From: Ignavibacteriota bacterium
GTDB taxonomy: Bacteria > Bacteroidota > Kapaibacteriia > Palsa-1295
Length of the DNA: 5,662 nt
Assembly: GCA_003151215.1 (NCBI GenBank)
Contig: PLXB01000394.1
Coordinates: forward strand, 5,903 to 11,564
Direction of reading: 5' to 3'
Each line of letters starts with the position of its first letter. Within the stretch, counting starts at the first letter, position 1. The position numbers and the translations under genes are program-made. Shown piece by piece: positions 1 through 5,511 of the stretch. Below the pieces are notes generated by a model. The model searched no databases. It was not told the DNA's origin and saw nothing but the letters and a program-made list of their open reading frames with translations.

Positions 1-1100
1 CAATGCTGCACTAACCATTGTGCTACAACATTTCGTGCAGTAATGTTCTCCCTTGTTCGCATTTTTTCTGACATTGCCATTCGCCTGGCATCGTCAGCCA
101 TGAGTTCAAGAACTGCCGGTTCCAGCAATGAAGTAAGATCTGAATCGCGAATGACCTTCGCAGCGCCGGAAGATTCATAGGCTCTGGCATTGATCTCCTG
201 ATGATTCTTCACTGCCAGAGGATACGGCACAAGGATAGCAGGCTTGAGGAGCGTTGCAAGTTCGGCAAGAGTTGATGCACCTGCGCGTGAGACGATAAGG
301 TCTGCGGCGGCATATGCTATCGGCATTTCCGTGATATACTCTGTGATACAAATATTGCTCTCCGATGGGAATTCTTTCTGAATTTCAGAAATATTCGCTG
401 CCCCACCTGTCTGCCATATCACATTCATCCCCGATTCTAAAAATTTCTTAGCCGATCTTTTCATCGAATCATTAAGGGAACGGGCGCCAAGCGAACCACC
501 GAAAACAAGGAGTGTTTTTCTATTCGGATCGATCCCGAAATGTTTTCTGGCAGTGGCTTGATCCAACAGATTTACTTCAAGTGAGTTGCGAACGGGCGTG
601 CCGACAACTACGATCTTCGTGCGCGGGATGTTTGCAAATTCTGCAAGAGTCTCCGGGTAGCTTAGGAATATCTTATCTGCACTCCGCGCAATCAGTTTAT
701 TTGCTCTACCTGCAATTGCATTTATCTCAAGAAGTGCAATTGGTATTCGCTTCTTTCTTGCAGCGAATGCTGCAGGTACGCTTAAATATGCACCACCGCC
801 TAAGAATGCACCAGCATCAAGTTCATCCAAGATACCTTGTGATCTCCGATATGCACGCTGATACTGCAAAGGAAATTTTAGCAACTGCGGAAAAGATTTT
901 CCAGGAGCGCTGATCTCGATGGACCGGAATTCAAATCCTGCGCGCGGCACTTCCTTTGCCTCTATACGATCTGGAGTTCCGATAAATACGACTCGTATTT
1001 CCGGATAGCTTGTTCTGATCTCTTCGGCAACGGCAATAGTCGGATAGAGATGTCCGCCTGTTCCGCCTGAAGCTATGACGATCGTTTTCTGTTTCATCAT
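1..1100 (-). CDS. murG: MurG, lipid II-forming N-acetylglucosaminyltransferase (3' end outside window)
   Basis: MurG transfers GlcNAc from UDP-GlcNAc to lipid I on the cytoplasmic face of the membrane, giving lipid II. My translation of the reverse strand gives 366 uninterrupted residues before the window edge, close to the usual full length, so only a few C-terminal residues should be missing. Visible family marks are the N-terminal glycine loop SGGTGGH (11-17), LEIN-AIAG (124-131), GTPVR (167-171), GGSLGAR (201-207), SRAGASTLAEL (271-281) and PYPLAVKNHQEINARA (292-307), which covers the two Rossmann-like domains of a GT-B enzyme. Compared with the common forms HEQN, GNPVR and GGSQGA, three loops are altered; GGSLGA is, as I recall, common in Bacteroidota. 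The ATG at 1100-1098 overlaps the ftsW stop as ATGA, which argues for translational coupling; a second ATG follows immediately and could also be used. Identification is secure. Confidence 0.97.
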   Translation of the reverse strand, partial: MMKQKTIVIASGGTGGHLYPTIAVAEEIRTSYPEIRVVFIGTPDRIEAKEVPRAGFEFRSIEISAPGKSFPQLLKFPLQYQRAYRRSQGILDELDAGAFLGGGAYLSVPAAFAARKKRIPIALLEINAIAGRANKLIARSADKIFLSYPETLAEFANIPRTKIVVVGTPVRNSLEVNLLDQATARKHFGIDPNRKTLLVFGGSLGARSLNDSMKRSAKKFLESGMNVIWQTGGAANISEIQKEFPSESNICITEYITEMPIAYAAADLIVSRAGASTLAELATLLKPAILVPYPLAVKNHQEINARAYESSGAAKVIRDSDLTSLLEPAVLELMADDARRMAMSEKMRTRENITARNVVAQWLVQH

Positions 1101-2233
1101 GAAAATCTCAGAGATGATCTCATCTTTTTCGGATTCGGAAGCATCTCCGTATATTTTGAAATGTTCAGTAAAATTCCTACTGCCGCTGCGCTGAAGATCA
1201 TGCTTGTTCCGCCGTAACTGACAAATGGCATCGGCAATCCGGTCACGGGCATCAGCCCTGAATTAACAAGAGCATTGATGAGTGCGTTTACTCCAAGCAT
1301 CATTGTAATACCGAAGGCAATATATCTTCCGAACGGATCGGGCGCATGTTTAGCGATCTGAATGCCGCGGATGATAATAAAGGCGAAAACGATCAGCAAA
1401 AATGCCGCTCCAATAAATCCGTACTCTTCGCCTATCACCGAGTAAATAAAGTCTCCGTAGGATTCCGGTAAGTAGAAATCTCTTTGCCGCGATTGACCTA
1501 TGCCAACTCCAAACAAGCCTCCATTTCCAAGCGCGATCATGGCCTGCGTCGTTTGATAAGCTATGCGCGAAGTATGCTCGTTATCATGTCCCATAAAAGC
1601 AAGGATGCGCTGAACGCGGTACCAGGCCGTCATCAGATAAATACCTCCACCTACAATTGCAAGCACTCCGGTACTGATCATGTACTTTACCGGCATCTGT
1701 GCAACGAACATAATGCCAAAGGTCAGAAGCATAAGCACTGCTGCGTTCGACATGTTCGGCTGTTTGGCAATCAGAATGGCAGCAACGCCAGTCCAGATCA
1801 TCATCGGCAAGAACGATTTCTTGAAATCTCCGATGTAATCTTTTTTTGCGGCGCAGAGTGCGGCAATATGCAAGACCAAAGCTATCTTTACAAACTCCGA
1901 AGGTTGGAAAGAGAACGGGCCAAGTGGCAGCCAGCGTTTTGCTCCTAACTCTGTGTGCCCGACAACAAGCACCGCTCCGAGAAAAAGAATCGAAAGCAGC
2001 ATCAGCCACTTCGTATGCCTCTCATATTTATGATAATCGATTTTCGTAAAGATCAGCATTGCAGCAATGGCAAGGATGACTTTCGTCGCATGCTTAAAAA
2101 GCATTCCTTCACTCGTTGCAGTCTTCGCAACACTGAATGATGCACTTGCAGTATAGACGAATGCAAGTGAAGCCAGCAGCAGCCCTGTGACGGTAAGAAA
2201 TAGACTGATGTCTGCAGTCTTGCGTGGTTTCAT
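1097..2233 (-). CDS. ftsW: FtsW, SEDS-family septal peptidoglycan polymerase
   Basis: FtsW is a polytopic inner-membrane glycosyltransferase that polymerises lipid II at the division septum together with a class B penicillin-binding protein. The 378 residues are strongly hydrophobic with about ten likely membrane segments. SEDS marks are GAKRWLPLG (97-105), QPSEF (110-114), the large extracellular loop with ALGNGGLFGVGIGQS (234-248), LPESYGDFIYSVIGEE (255-270) and GLMPVTGLPMPFVSYGGTS (326-344). D261 in the GDFIY motif aligns with the aspartate known to be essential in RodA/FtsW. The SYGGTS ending and the position between murD and murG favour FtsW over RodA. The usual QPD of the middle transmembrane region reads QPN (158-160), and HTDFIF reads YGDFIY. 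The ATG start is supported by AAAGGAA a few bases upstream, nine bases after the murD stop. Confidence 0.96.
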   Translation of the reverse strand: MKPRKTADISLFLTVTGLLLASLAFVYTASASFSVAKTATSEGMLFKHATKVILAIAAMLIFTKIDYHKYERHTKWLMLLSILFLGAVLVVGHTELGAKRWLPLGPFSFQPSEFVKIALVLHIAALCAAKKDYIGDFKKSFLPMMIWTGVAAILIAKQPNMSNAAVLMLLTFGIMFVAQMPVKYMISTGVLAIVGGGIYLMTAWYRVQRILAFMGHDNEHTSRIAYQTTQAMIALGNGGLFGVGIGQSRQRDFYLPESYGDFIYSVIGEEYGFIGAAFLLIVFAFIIIRGIQIAKHAPDPFGRYIAFGITMMLGVNALINALVNSGLMPVTGLPMPFVSYGGTSMIFSAAAVGILLNISKYTEMLPNPKKMRSSLRFS

Positions 2234-2235
2234 GT

Positions 2236-2242
2236 TTCCTTT
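2236..2242 (-). promoter_or_regulatory. Shine-Dalgarno sequence of ftsW
   Basis: The nine bases between the murD stop and the ftsW ATG read AAAGGAAAC. This is the clearest ribosome-binding site in the window and fixes the ftsW start. By contrast, the bases before murD and lipoprotein A contain no good anti-16S match. Confidence 0.75.
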
Positions 2243-3592
2243 CTATAATTTATTTACAATCTCTTTAAATACTCCCCCCCTATGCTCGTAATTATCAAAC
2301 ATATCAAAGCTTGCACAAGCAGGGGAAAGAAGTACGACATCGCCTTTTCCAGATAACGACTTCGCAATCTCTACTGCCTTCTCCATCGAGTATTCGGCAG
2401 GATGAAGCGCCACGATACCCTTAAATGCCTTCTCGATATTTTTCGCACCATCACCAATAGTAACAATAGCTTTGACATGCGTTTGTACAAAATCCTTGAT
2501 CGGAGAATAATTATTTCCCTTGTCTTTGCCGCCGGCAATAAGTATGATCGGCTCCTGAAAACTTTGCAAAGCATATTTTAAGGAATCGACATTCGTCGCT
2601 TTCGAATCGTTGTAATATTTAACTCCACCCAACTCCCTCACAAATTCGATTCTGTGTTCCACCCCCTTGAATCGAGTAAGCGTTTTACGAATGTTTTCGT
2701 ATTCGATTCCCATTGAACGGGCAATAAGAACTGCCGCCATTGCATTCATCAGATTATGCGGACCGGGAATACCTATTGCACTTCGATCAATAACTTCTTC
2801 CCGTTCTCTTGGTAACTTGACAACCATTATGTCATCTGCGAGAAACGCACCCTGCTTCAGAGTTTCTTTGATGGAGAAACCAAAACCTCTGACATTGACA
2901 GTCTCAGCAAAACTTCTGACCACTTCATCGTCATGATTATAAATGAAGACGTCATGTCCTTTCTGATTTTCCGTGATCCGAAACTTTGATTGAATATACG
3001 CTTCGTAATTCTTATAGCGATCAAGATGATCGGGCGTGATATTAAGCAGCGCAGAAACCTTCGGTCTGAAATCTTTTATCGTATCGAGCTGGAAGCTGGA
3101 AACTTCAAGTACATTCACTGCCTTTTCGCTAATTGCATTCTCCACAACATCAGCAAATGCCGTACCGATATTCCCTGCTATTATGGTATTCCAACCTGCG
3201 TCCTTAAAGATCTCTCCGGTCAAAGTCGTTGCTGTCGTTTTCCCGTTCGTACCGGTTATTGCGACAATAGGTGCTTCTGCAAATTGCGAGGCAAGTTCTA
3301 TTTCGCCGATGATCGGAATATTTTTTGATCTGGCAAGGTCTAATATCGGGATAGTAACCGGAACACCTGGACTAATGACTATCATATCTGCTTCCAGGAC
3401 TTTATGAGAATTCTGTCCGAATTCATAGGGAACGCCAAGCTCATAAAGTTCTTTCTTCGCTTCGATGGCTTTCGATTCTTTCTGTGAATCGGAGACGAAT
3501 ACTTTCCCTCTGTGTTTGAGGAGGAGCCTCACGCTTGCAAGACCCGATTTTCCCGCGCCAAGCACGGTAAAGCGTTTGCCGCGTGTTTGCAT
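2243..3592 (-). CDS. murD: MurD, UDP-MurNAc-L-alanine:D-glutamate ligase
   Basis: MurD is the cytoplasmic ATP-dependent ligase that adds D-Glu to UDP-MurNAc-L-Ala, the second amino-acid step of peptidoglycan precursor synthesis. The 449 residues match the family length. The N-terminal UDP-binding domain has VLGAGKSGLA (10-19) and SPGVP (74-78). The central ATPase domain has the P-loop GTNGKTT (114-120), GNIG (140-143), LEVSSFQLD (162-170), NITPDHLDRY (184-193) and K203, at the expected place of the carbamylated lysine. The C-terminal domain has HRIEFV (313-318), NDSKATN (328-334), GGKDKG (354-359) and SPACASFDMF (423-432). The ATG start gives the N-terminus MQTRGKRF and lies 12 bases after lipoprotein B with no obvious Shine-Dalgarno sequence. 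The first 14 codons are duplicated at 4689-4732. A run of seven G on the coding strand lies near the 3' end, in the conserved HRGGVF stretch. Confidence 0.98.
   Translation of the reverse strand: MQTRGKRFTVLGAGKSGLASVRLLLKHRGKVFVSDSQKESKAIEAKKELYELGVPYEFGQNSHKVLEADMIVISPGVPVTIPILDLARSKNIPIIGEIELASQFAEAPIVAITGTNGKTTATTLTGEIFKDAGWNTIIAGNIGTAFADVVENAISEKAVNVLEVSSFQLDTIKDFRPKVSALLNITPDHLDRYKNYEAYIQSKFRITENQKGHDVFIYNHDDEVVRSFAETVNVRGFGFSIKETLKQGAFLADDIMVVKLPREREEVIDRSAIGIPGPHNLMNAMAAVLIARSMGIEYENIRKTLTRFKGVEHRIEFVRELGGVKYYNDSKATNVDSLKYALQSFQEPIILIAGGKDKGNNYSPIKDFVQTHVKAIVTIGDGAKNIEKAFKGIVALHPAEYSMEKAVEIAKSLSGKGDVVLLSPACASFDMFDNYEHRGGVFKEIVNKL
3549..3592 (-). repeat. 44-bp direct repeat, copy 1 (5' end of intact murD)
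   Basis: This segment, which starts at the murD ATG, recurs at 4689-4732 in the same orientation with 42 of 44 bases identical. The mismatches are at 3551 (silent in murD codon 14) and 3568 (codon 9, Thr here, Ser in the other copy). The offset between the copies is exactly 1140 bp. Confidence 0.95.
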
Positions 3593-3604
3593 GGATTATA
3601 ATTT

Positions 3605-4405
3605 TTAAAAGCGAGATACTATTCCTACTGAAAGAATCAGTCCATCATACGGAATGATAGCTTGATTCTCAAGAACAGTTGAAAAACCAAATTGCAATTC
3701 GAGCATCAAATGTTCAACACCACCCCTGAATGTGAAACCGGTCTCTAAAAAAGTATTGCTGTAATTTTTTGGAGTTGAAGATAAATATGTTCTCGAACTA
3801 TCAAAGTGATCGATTGTATAGTTCGTCGTATAAAGAAATGATATTCTTTCCGTTATTGCCCCTTCAAAAATAGCCGTACGCCATGGATCTGCTTTCTCAT
3901 CACCCTGGGTGTTCGTTCGAAAATTAAAACCTCCCTGAATATGAAAACGATCATAGGCGACTGTGGAATGATCGTATCCCTTTGTACCTTCCCCATAGAT
4001 ATAGTCACCCGGGGCATCGTAAGTTTCCGTTGTGCCTTTCCCATACCCTATTTCTCCATCTATACCAAAATTAGGAGTAAAATATTTAAATAACCCTACA
4101 CTTCCATATCCAAATTTTGTCGTATAGTCTGGTTGAGACGAACCAATCACAGGAGGGGCAAAATTCCTTCCAGCTGGGACAAAATTCCCCCCTGCTTCGA
4201 TATAGATAGATTTCAAAGGTGCAATAGCAACTGCACCATTCCAGCCTGAGCCGCCTGCCGATCCAGCATCGCCTGAAGCGTTTATATACATCTCGCCCTG
4301 CCGGCTGAGCATCGGCACTTGAATTTTATTCGGATAATAAACAGGCTGTACGCATGAGGAGAGACCCATGAGCAGCATAACTCCAAAGAAAATGATGAGT
4401 TTCAT
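3605..4405 (-). CDS. Lipoprotein B: putative outer-membrane beta-barrel-type lipoprotein
   Basis: Function is unknown. From the ATG at 4405 the protein has 266 residues. It begins with a lipoprotein signal (MK, hydrophobic core, LSSC with Cys18), then PVYYPNK (21-27) and RQGE (35-38). Short alternating hydrophobic, Gly- and aromatic-rich segments run to a C-terminal Phe, as in outer-membrane barrel strands. It is co-linear with lipoprotein A (4742-5503): both have SSC, P-x-Y-x-P-N-K, QGE, a GYGKG/GWGKS segment and a C-terminal LELQ-x-GFS region. They look like diverged paralogues of an uncharacterised family that I recall from Bacteroidota. The frame is also open from a GTG at 4420, which would put the lipobox Cys at residue 23 as in the paralogue; I prefer the ATG because AAGG precedes it, but the choice is uncertain. 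It sits 12 bp upstream of murD. Confidence 0.8.
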   Translation of the reverse strand: MKLIIFFGVMLLMGLSSCVQPVYYPNKIQVPMLSRQGEMYINASGDAGSAGGSGWNGAVAIAPLKSIYIEAGGNFVPAGRNFAPPVIGSSQPDYTTKFGYGSVGLFKYFTPNFGIDGEIGYGKGTTETYDAPGDYIYGEGTKGYDHSTVAYDRFHIQGGFNFRTNTQGDEKADPWRTAIFEGAITERISFLYTTNYTIDHFDSSRTYLSSTPKNYSNTFLETGFTFRGGVEHLMLELQFGFSTVLENQAIIPYDGLILSVGIVSRF

Positions 4406-4432
4406 TATCCTTAAAGACACATCATCTCAGTA

Positions 4433-4440
4433 CAAAGTTA
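4433..4440 (-). promoter_or_regulatory. Possible Bacteroidota-type -7 promoter element
   Basis: The minus strand reads TAACTTTG, an exact match to the TAnnTTTG -7 consensus described for Bacteroidota. It lies between the repeat element and lipoprotein B, about 28 bases before its ATG. I see no convincing TTTG-type -33 box at the right distance, and a six-position match can occur by chance, so this is weak. If real, it would give lipoprotein B, murD, ftsW and murG their own promoter. Confidence 0.3.
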
Positions 4441-4450
4441 CAAGCTACTC

Positions 4451-4466
4451 CGCCCTTTCAGGGCTT
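4451..4466. repeat. Left terminal inverted repeat of the element
   Basis: The plus strand reads CGCCCTTTCAGGGCTT, the exact reverse complement of 4672-4687. Its core folds as a 5-bp stem with a 3-base loop. Confidence 0.9.
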
Positions 4467-4489
4467 AACAATTCATATTCTGTTTCTCT

Positions 4490-4518
4490 CCCAGAGTTCC
4501 GCTTCGCTGCACTCTGGG
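4490..4518. repeat. Internal hairpin 1 of the element
   Basis: CCCAGAGT at 4490-4497 pairs perfectly with ACTCTGGG at 4511-4518 around a 13-base loop. It is part of the multi-hairpin element. Confidence 0.8.
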
Positions 4519-4531
4519 CTATGGGTACTGT

Positions 4532-4544
4532 GTCGCTCCGCGAC
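4532..4544. repeat. Internal hairpin 2 of the element
   Basis: GTCGC at 4532-4536 pairs with GCGAC at 4540-4544 around the loop TCC. It has the same 5-bp stem and 3-base loop as the terminal hairpins, but a different sequence. Confidence 0.65.
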
Positions 4545-4584
4545 TTGGGAACATTGCGCCTCGCCATTGAATCGCCTTCCGAAA

Positions 4585-4597
4585 GTCCCGAAGGGAC
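4585..4597. repeat. Internal hairpin 3 of the element
   Basis: GTCCC at 4585-4589 pairs with GGGAC at 4593-4597 around the loop GAA. An outer CTTC (4576-4579) and GAAG (4598-4601) may extend it with an internal bulge. Confidence 0.65.
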
Positions 4598-4610
4598 GAA
4601 GTACCTATAG

Positions 4611-4649
4611 CCCAAGGTGAAGTCCGCCTCGGCGGACGGAAACCTTGGG
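4611..4649. repeat. Internal hairpin 4 of the element, nested double stem
   Basis: CCCAAGGT (4611-4618) pairs with ACCTTGGG (4642-4649). Inside, GTCCGCC (4622-4628) pairs with GGCGGAC (4631-4637). This makes a 15-bp two-part stem with a small internal loop and a very tight 2-base apex. It is the most stable-looking structure in the window, present at the RNA level on either strand or as a DNA cruciform. Confidence 0.85.
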
Positions 4650-4656
4650 TATGAAT

Positions 4657-4686
4657 AAAACAAAAATCTAAAAGCCCTGAAAGGGC
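4657..4686 (-). terminator. Possible weak intrinsic terminator after lipoprotein A
   Basis: Read on the minus strand, the right terminal hairpin (GCCCT-TTC-AGGGC, 4686-4674) is followed at once by TTTTAGATTTTTGTTTT. The stem is only five pairs but all except one are G-C, and the T-rich tail is in the right place. It could end or reduce transcription coming from mraY and lipoprotein A. The T tract is interrupted, so efficiency is doubtful. Confidence 0.35.
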
Positions 4687-4687
4687 G
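4672..4687. repeat. Right terminal inverted repeat of the element
   Basis: The plus strand reads AAGCCCTGAAAGGGCG, the exact reverse complement of 4451-4466. One base separates it from the 44-bp murD-like copy. Confidence 0.9.
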
Positions 4688-4688
4688 A

Positions 4689-4732
4689 TTCCCCGCGCCA
4701 AGCACGGAAAAGCGTTTGCCGCGTGTTTGCAT
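4689..4732 (-). pseudogene. Truncated murD 5' remnant (first 14 codons)
   Basis: From the ATG at 4732 the minus strand encodes MQTRGKRFSVLGAG, matching MurD residues 1-14 except Thr9 to Ser. Homology then stops and the frame runs into the repeat element. DNA identity to 3549-3592 is 42/44. Like the real murD, it begins about ten bases after a lipoprotein gene (9 nt here, 12 nt there). With no ATPase or ligase domain it cannot be a working MurD. It is best read as the scar of a duplication or recombination at the murD start. The frame stays open to 4445 (95 codons), but the part after codon 14 is only the repeat element read through, so I do not call it a gene. Confidence 0.85.
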
Positions 4733-4741
4733 AAGTCTTTA

Positions 4742-5503
4742 TTAATTTCTATATATAATTCCAATGCTCGCTATGAAAAAACCGCTTTCGAAGCCGATAT
4801 TACCTGGGGGGAAAGAGAATCCGGATTGTAGCTCAAGTCCAAGATTCTTAAACATCAAACGGTAAAATCCTCCAAATTCATTTAGAAAAGCATGTGGAGT
4901 TCCATCTGTAATTATATCAGTACCGGATGTAATGGTAATATCATCTTTACGATATTTTAACATCGATACATAAACAGGACGATAAATAATCCCTATTTCA
5001 AAGCTATTGTCTTTCAACTCGCTTTTACCGCCAAACGAAAGACCTAATTCAAGTTGCATAAAAATTCGAAAATAATTTCCTGATGTTTCTGTTAAATGCT
5101 GGTCTGACTCACCGTAGTGCCCATTGTAATCATCTATTGCCAAAGCATCTGATTTCCCCCATCCCGCACCTGCATATATCTCAAATACCCCATTTTTACC
5201 AATCTTGTCAAAGTATCCAATGCCAGATTCAATAAATCGATTTCTCGAATAATTACTATCCTGAGTTTTAATCAACTTCAGGTTCCCATTAGCAATGACA
5301 GCGACGTGGCTCGTCAACGCATACCCGGCGCCGTATTCAATTCCAAGTCCGTTATTCAAGGCGACTTCAGCCTCTATTTCTCCTTGTTTATGAAAGAAAG
5401 GAGCATGCATTTTATTAGGGATATAAGTCGGGGCGCATGATGACAAAATTGCCATCATTCCAGTAACAAAGAAGAAGACAATATTTGAAAATATTTTTTT
5501 CAA
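4742..5503 (-). CDS. Lipoprotein A: putative outer-membrane beta-barrel-type lipoprotein
   Basis: Function is unknown. The 253-residue protein has a lysine-led signal peptide and lipobox LSSC (Cys23), then PTYIPNK (25-31) and KQGE (39-42), followed by short alternating strands rich in Gly and aromatics, such as GIEYGAGYALTSHVAVIANG (54-73) and FEIYAGAGWGKS (107-118), ending in SIGIIYRN. This suggests an outer-membrane-anchored barrel-like protein. It is a diverged, co-linear paralogue of lipoprotein B (3605-4405), with the best match in the N-terminal PNK/QGE block and the C-terminal LELQSGFS block. The start is a TTG at 5503, nine bases after the mraY stop; an in-frame stop lies shortly upstream and the next ATG falls inside the signal peptide, so TTG is needed for export. 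The ribosome site is weak (TTGAG), so coupling to mraY translation is plausible. It is followed by the murD remnant and the repeat element. Confidence 0.8.
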   Translation of the reverse strand: MKKIFSNIVFFFVTGMMAILSSCAPTYIPNKMHAPFFHKQGEIEAEVALNNGLGIEYGAGYALTSHVAVIANGNLKLIKTQDSNYSRNRFIESGIGYFDKIGKNGVFEIYAGAGWGKSDALAIDDYNGHYGESDQHLTETSGNYFRIFMQLELGLSFGGKSELKDNSFEIGIIYRPVYVSMLKYRKDDITITSGTDIITDGTPHAFLNEFGGFYRLMFKNLGLELQSGFSFPPGNIGFESGFFIASIGIIYRN

Positions 5504-5511
5504 CTCAAAAA

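Larger units (their letters stand above)
4451..4687. mobile_element. Palindrome-rich, non-coding repeat element with 16-bp terminal inverted repeats
   Basis: This accounts for most of the gene-free interval 4421-4741. The 237-bp unit is bounded by perfect 16-bp inverted repeats (4451-4466 and 4672-4687), each of which is itself a small hairpin (GCCCT-TTC-AGGGC). Inside are four further stem-loops, at 4490-4518, 4532-4544, 4585-4597 and 4611-4649. No transposase is encoded and I see no clear target-site duplication. The outer right end abuts the truncated murD copy. The build resembles the REP-like or MITE-like palindromic units seen scattered in Bacteroidota, Chlorobiota and Planctomycetota genomes, which may be mobilised in trans by IS200-like (RAYT) transposases; that link is from memory and not shown here. 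A frame crossing it on the minus strand is open but has no protein-like features. Confidence 0.65.

Noticed and set aside
512..913. A 133-codon plus-strand frame inside murG
   Set aside because: It lies antisense to a continuous, motif-rich MurG translation and has no recognisable features.
1..1100. A frameshifted or broken murG, suggested by the absence of a closed frame
   Set aside because: Manual translation from the ATG at 1100 is uninterrupted to base 1 with all motifs in order. The frame simply leaves the window before its stop.
1484..2140. Several open frames on both strands within ftsW
   Set aside because: They overlap the confident FtsW frame, have no domains or ribosome sites and overlap each other.
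2667..3407. Plus-strand frames of 89 to 123 codons inside murD
   Set aside because: They are antisense shadows of an intact MurD with all family motifs.
4451..4687. CRISPR array or riboswitch in the interval between the lipoprotein genes
   Set aside because: There are only two terminal copies in inverted, not direct, orientation and no regular spacers. The hairpins do not match any riboswitch layout that I recognise and are better explained as a palindromic repeat element.
4445..4732. A 95-codon minus-strand frame beginning with the murD-like N-terminus and running through the repeat element
   Set aside because: After codon 14 it is only the palindromic element read in one frame, with low-complexity charged sequence and no domain. 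The openness of GC-rich palindromes explains its length. A chimeric peptide cannot be excluded but is not supported.
4519..4764. An 81-codon minus-strand frame across the end of lipoprotein A, the murD remnant and the element
   Set aside because: It is out of frame with both lipoprotein A and the murD remnant and reads through hairpins. It looks like a shadow frame.
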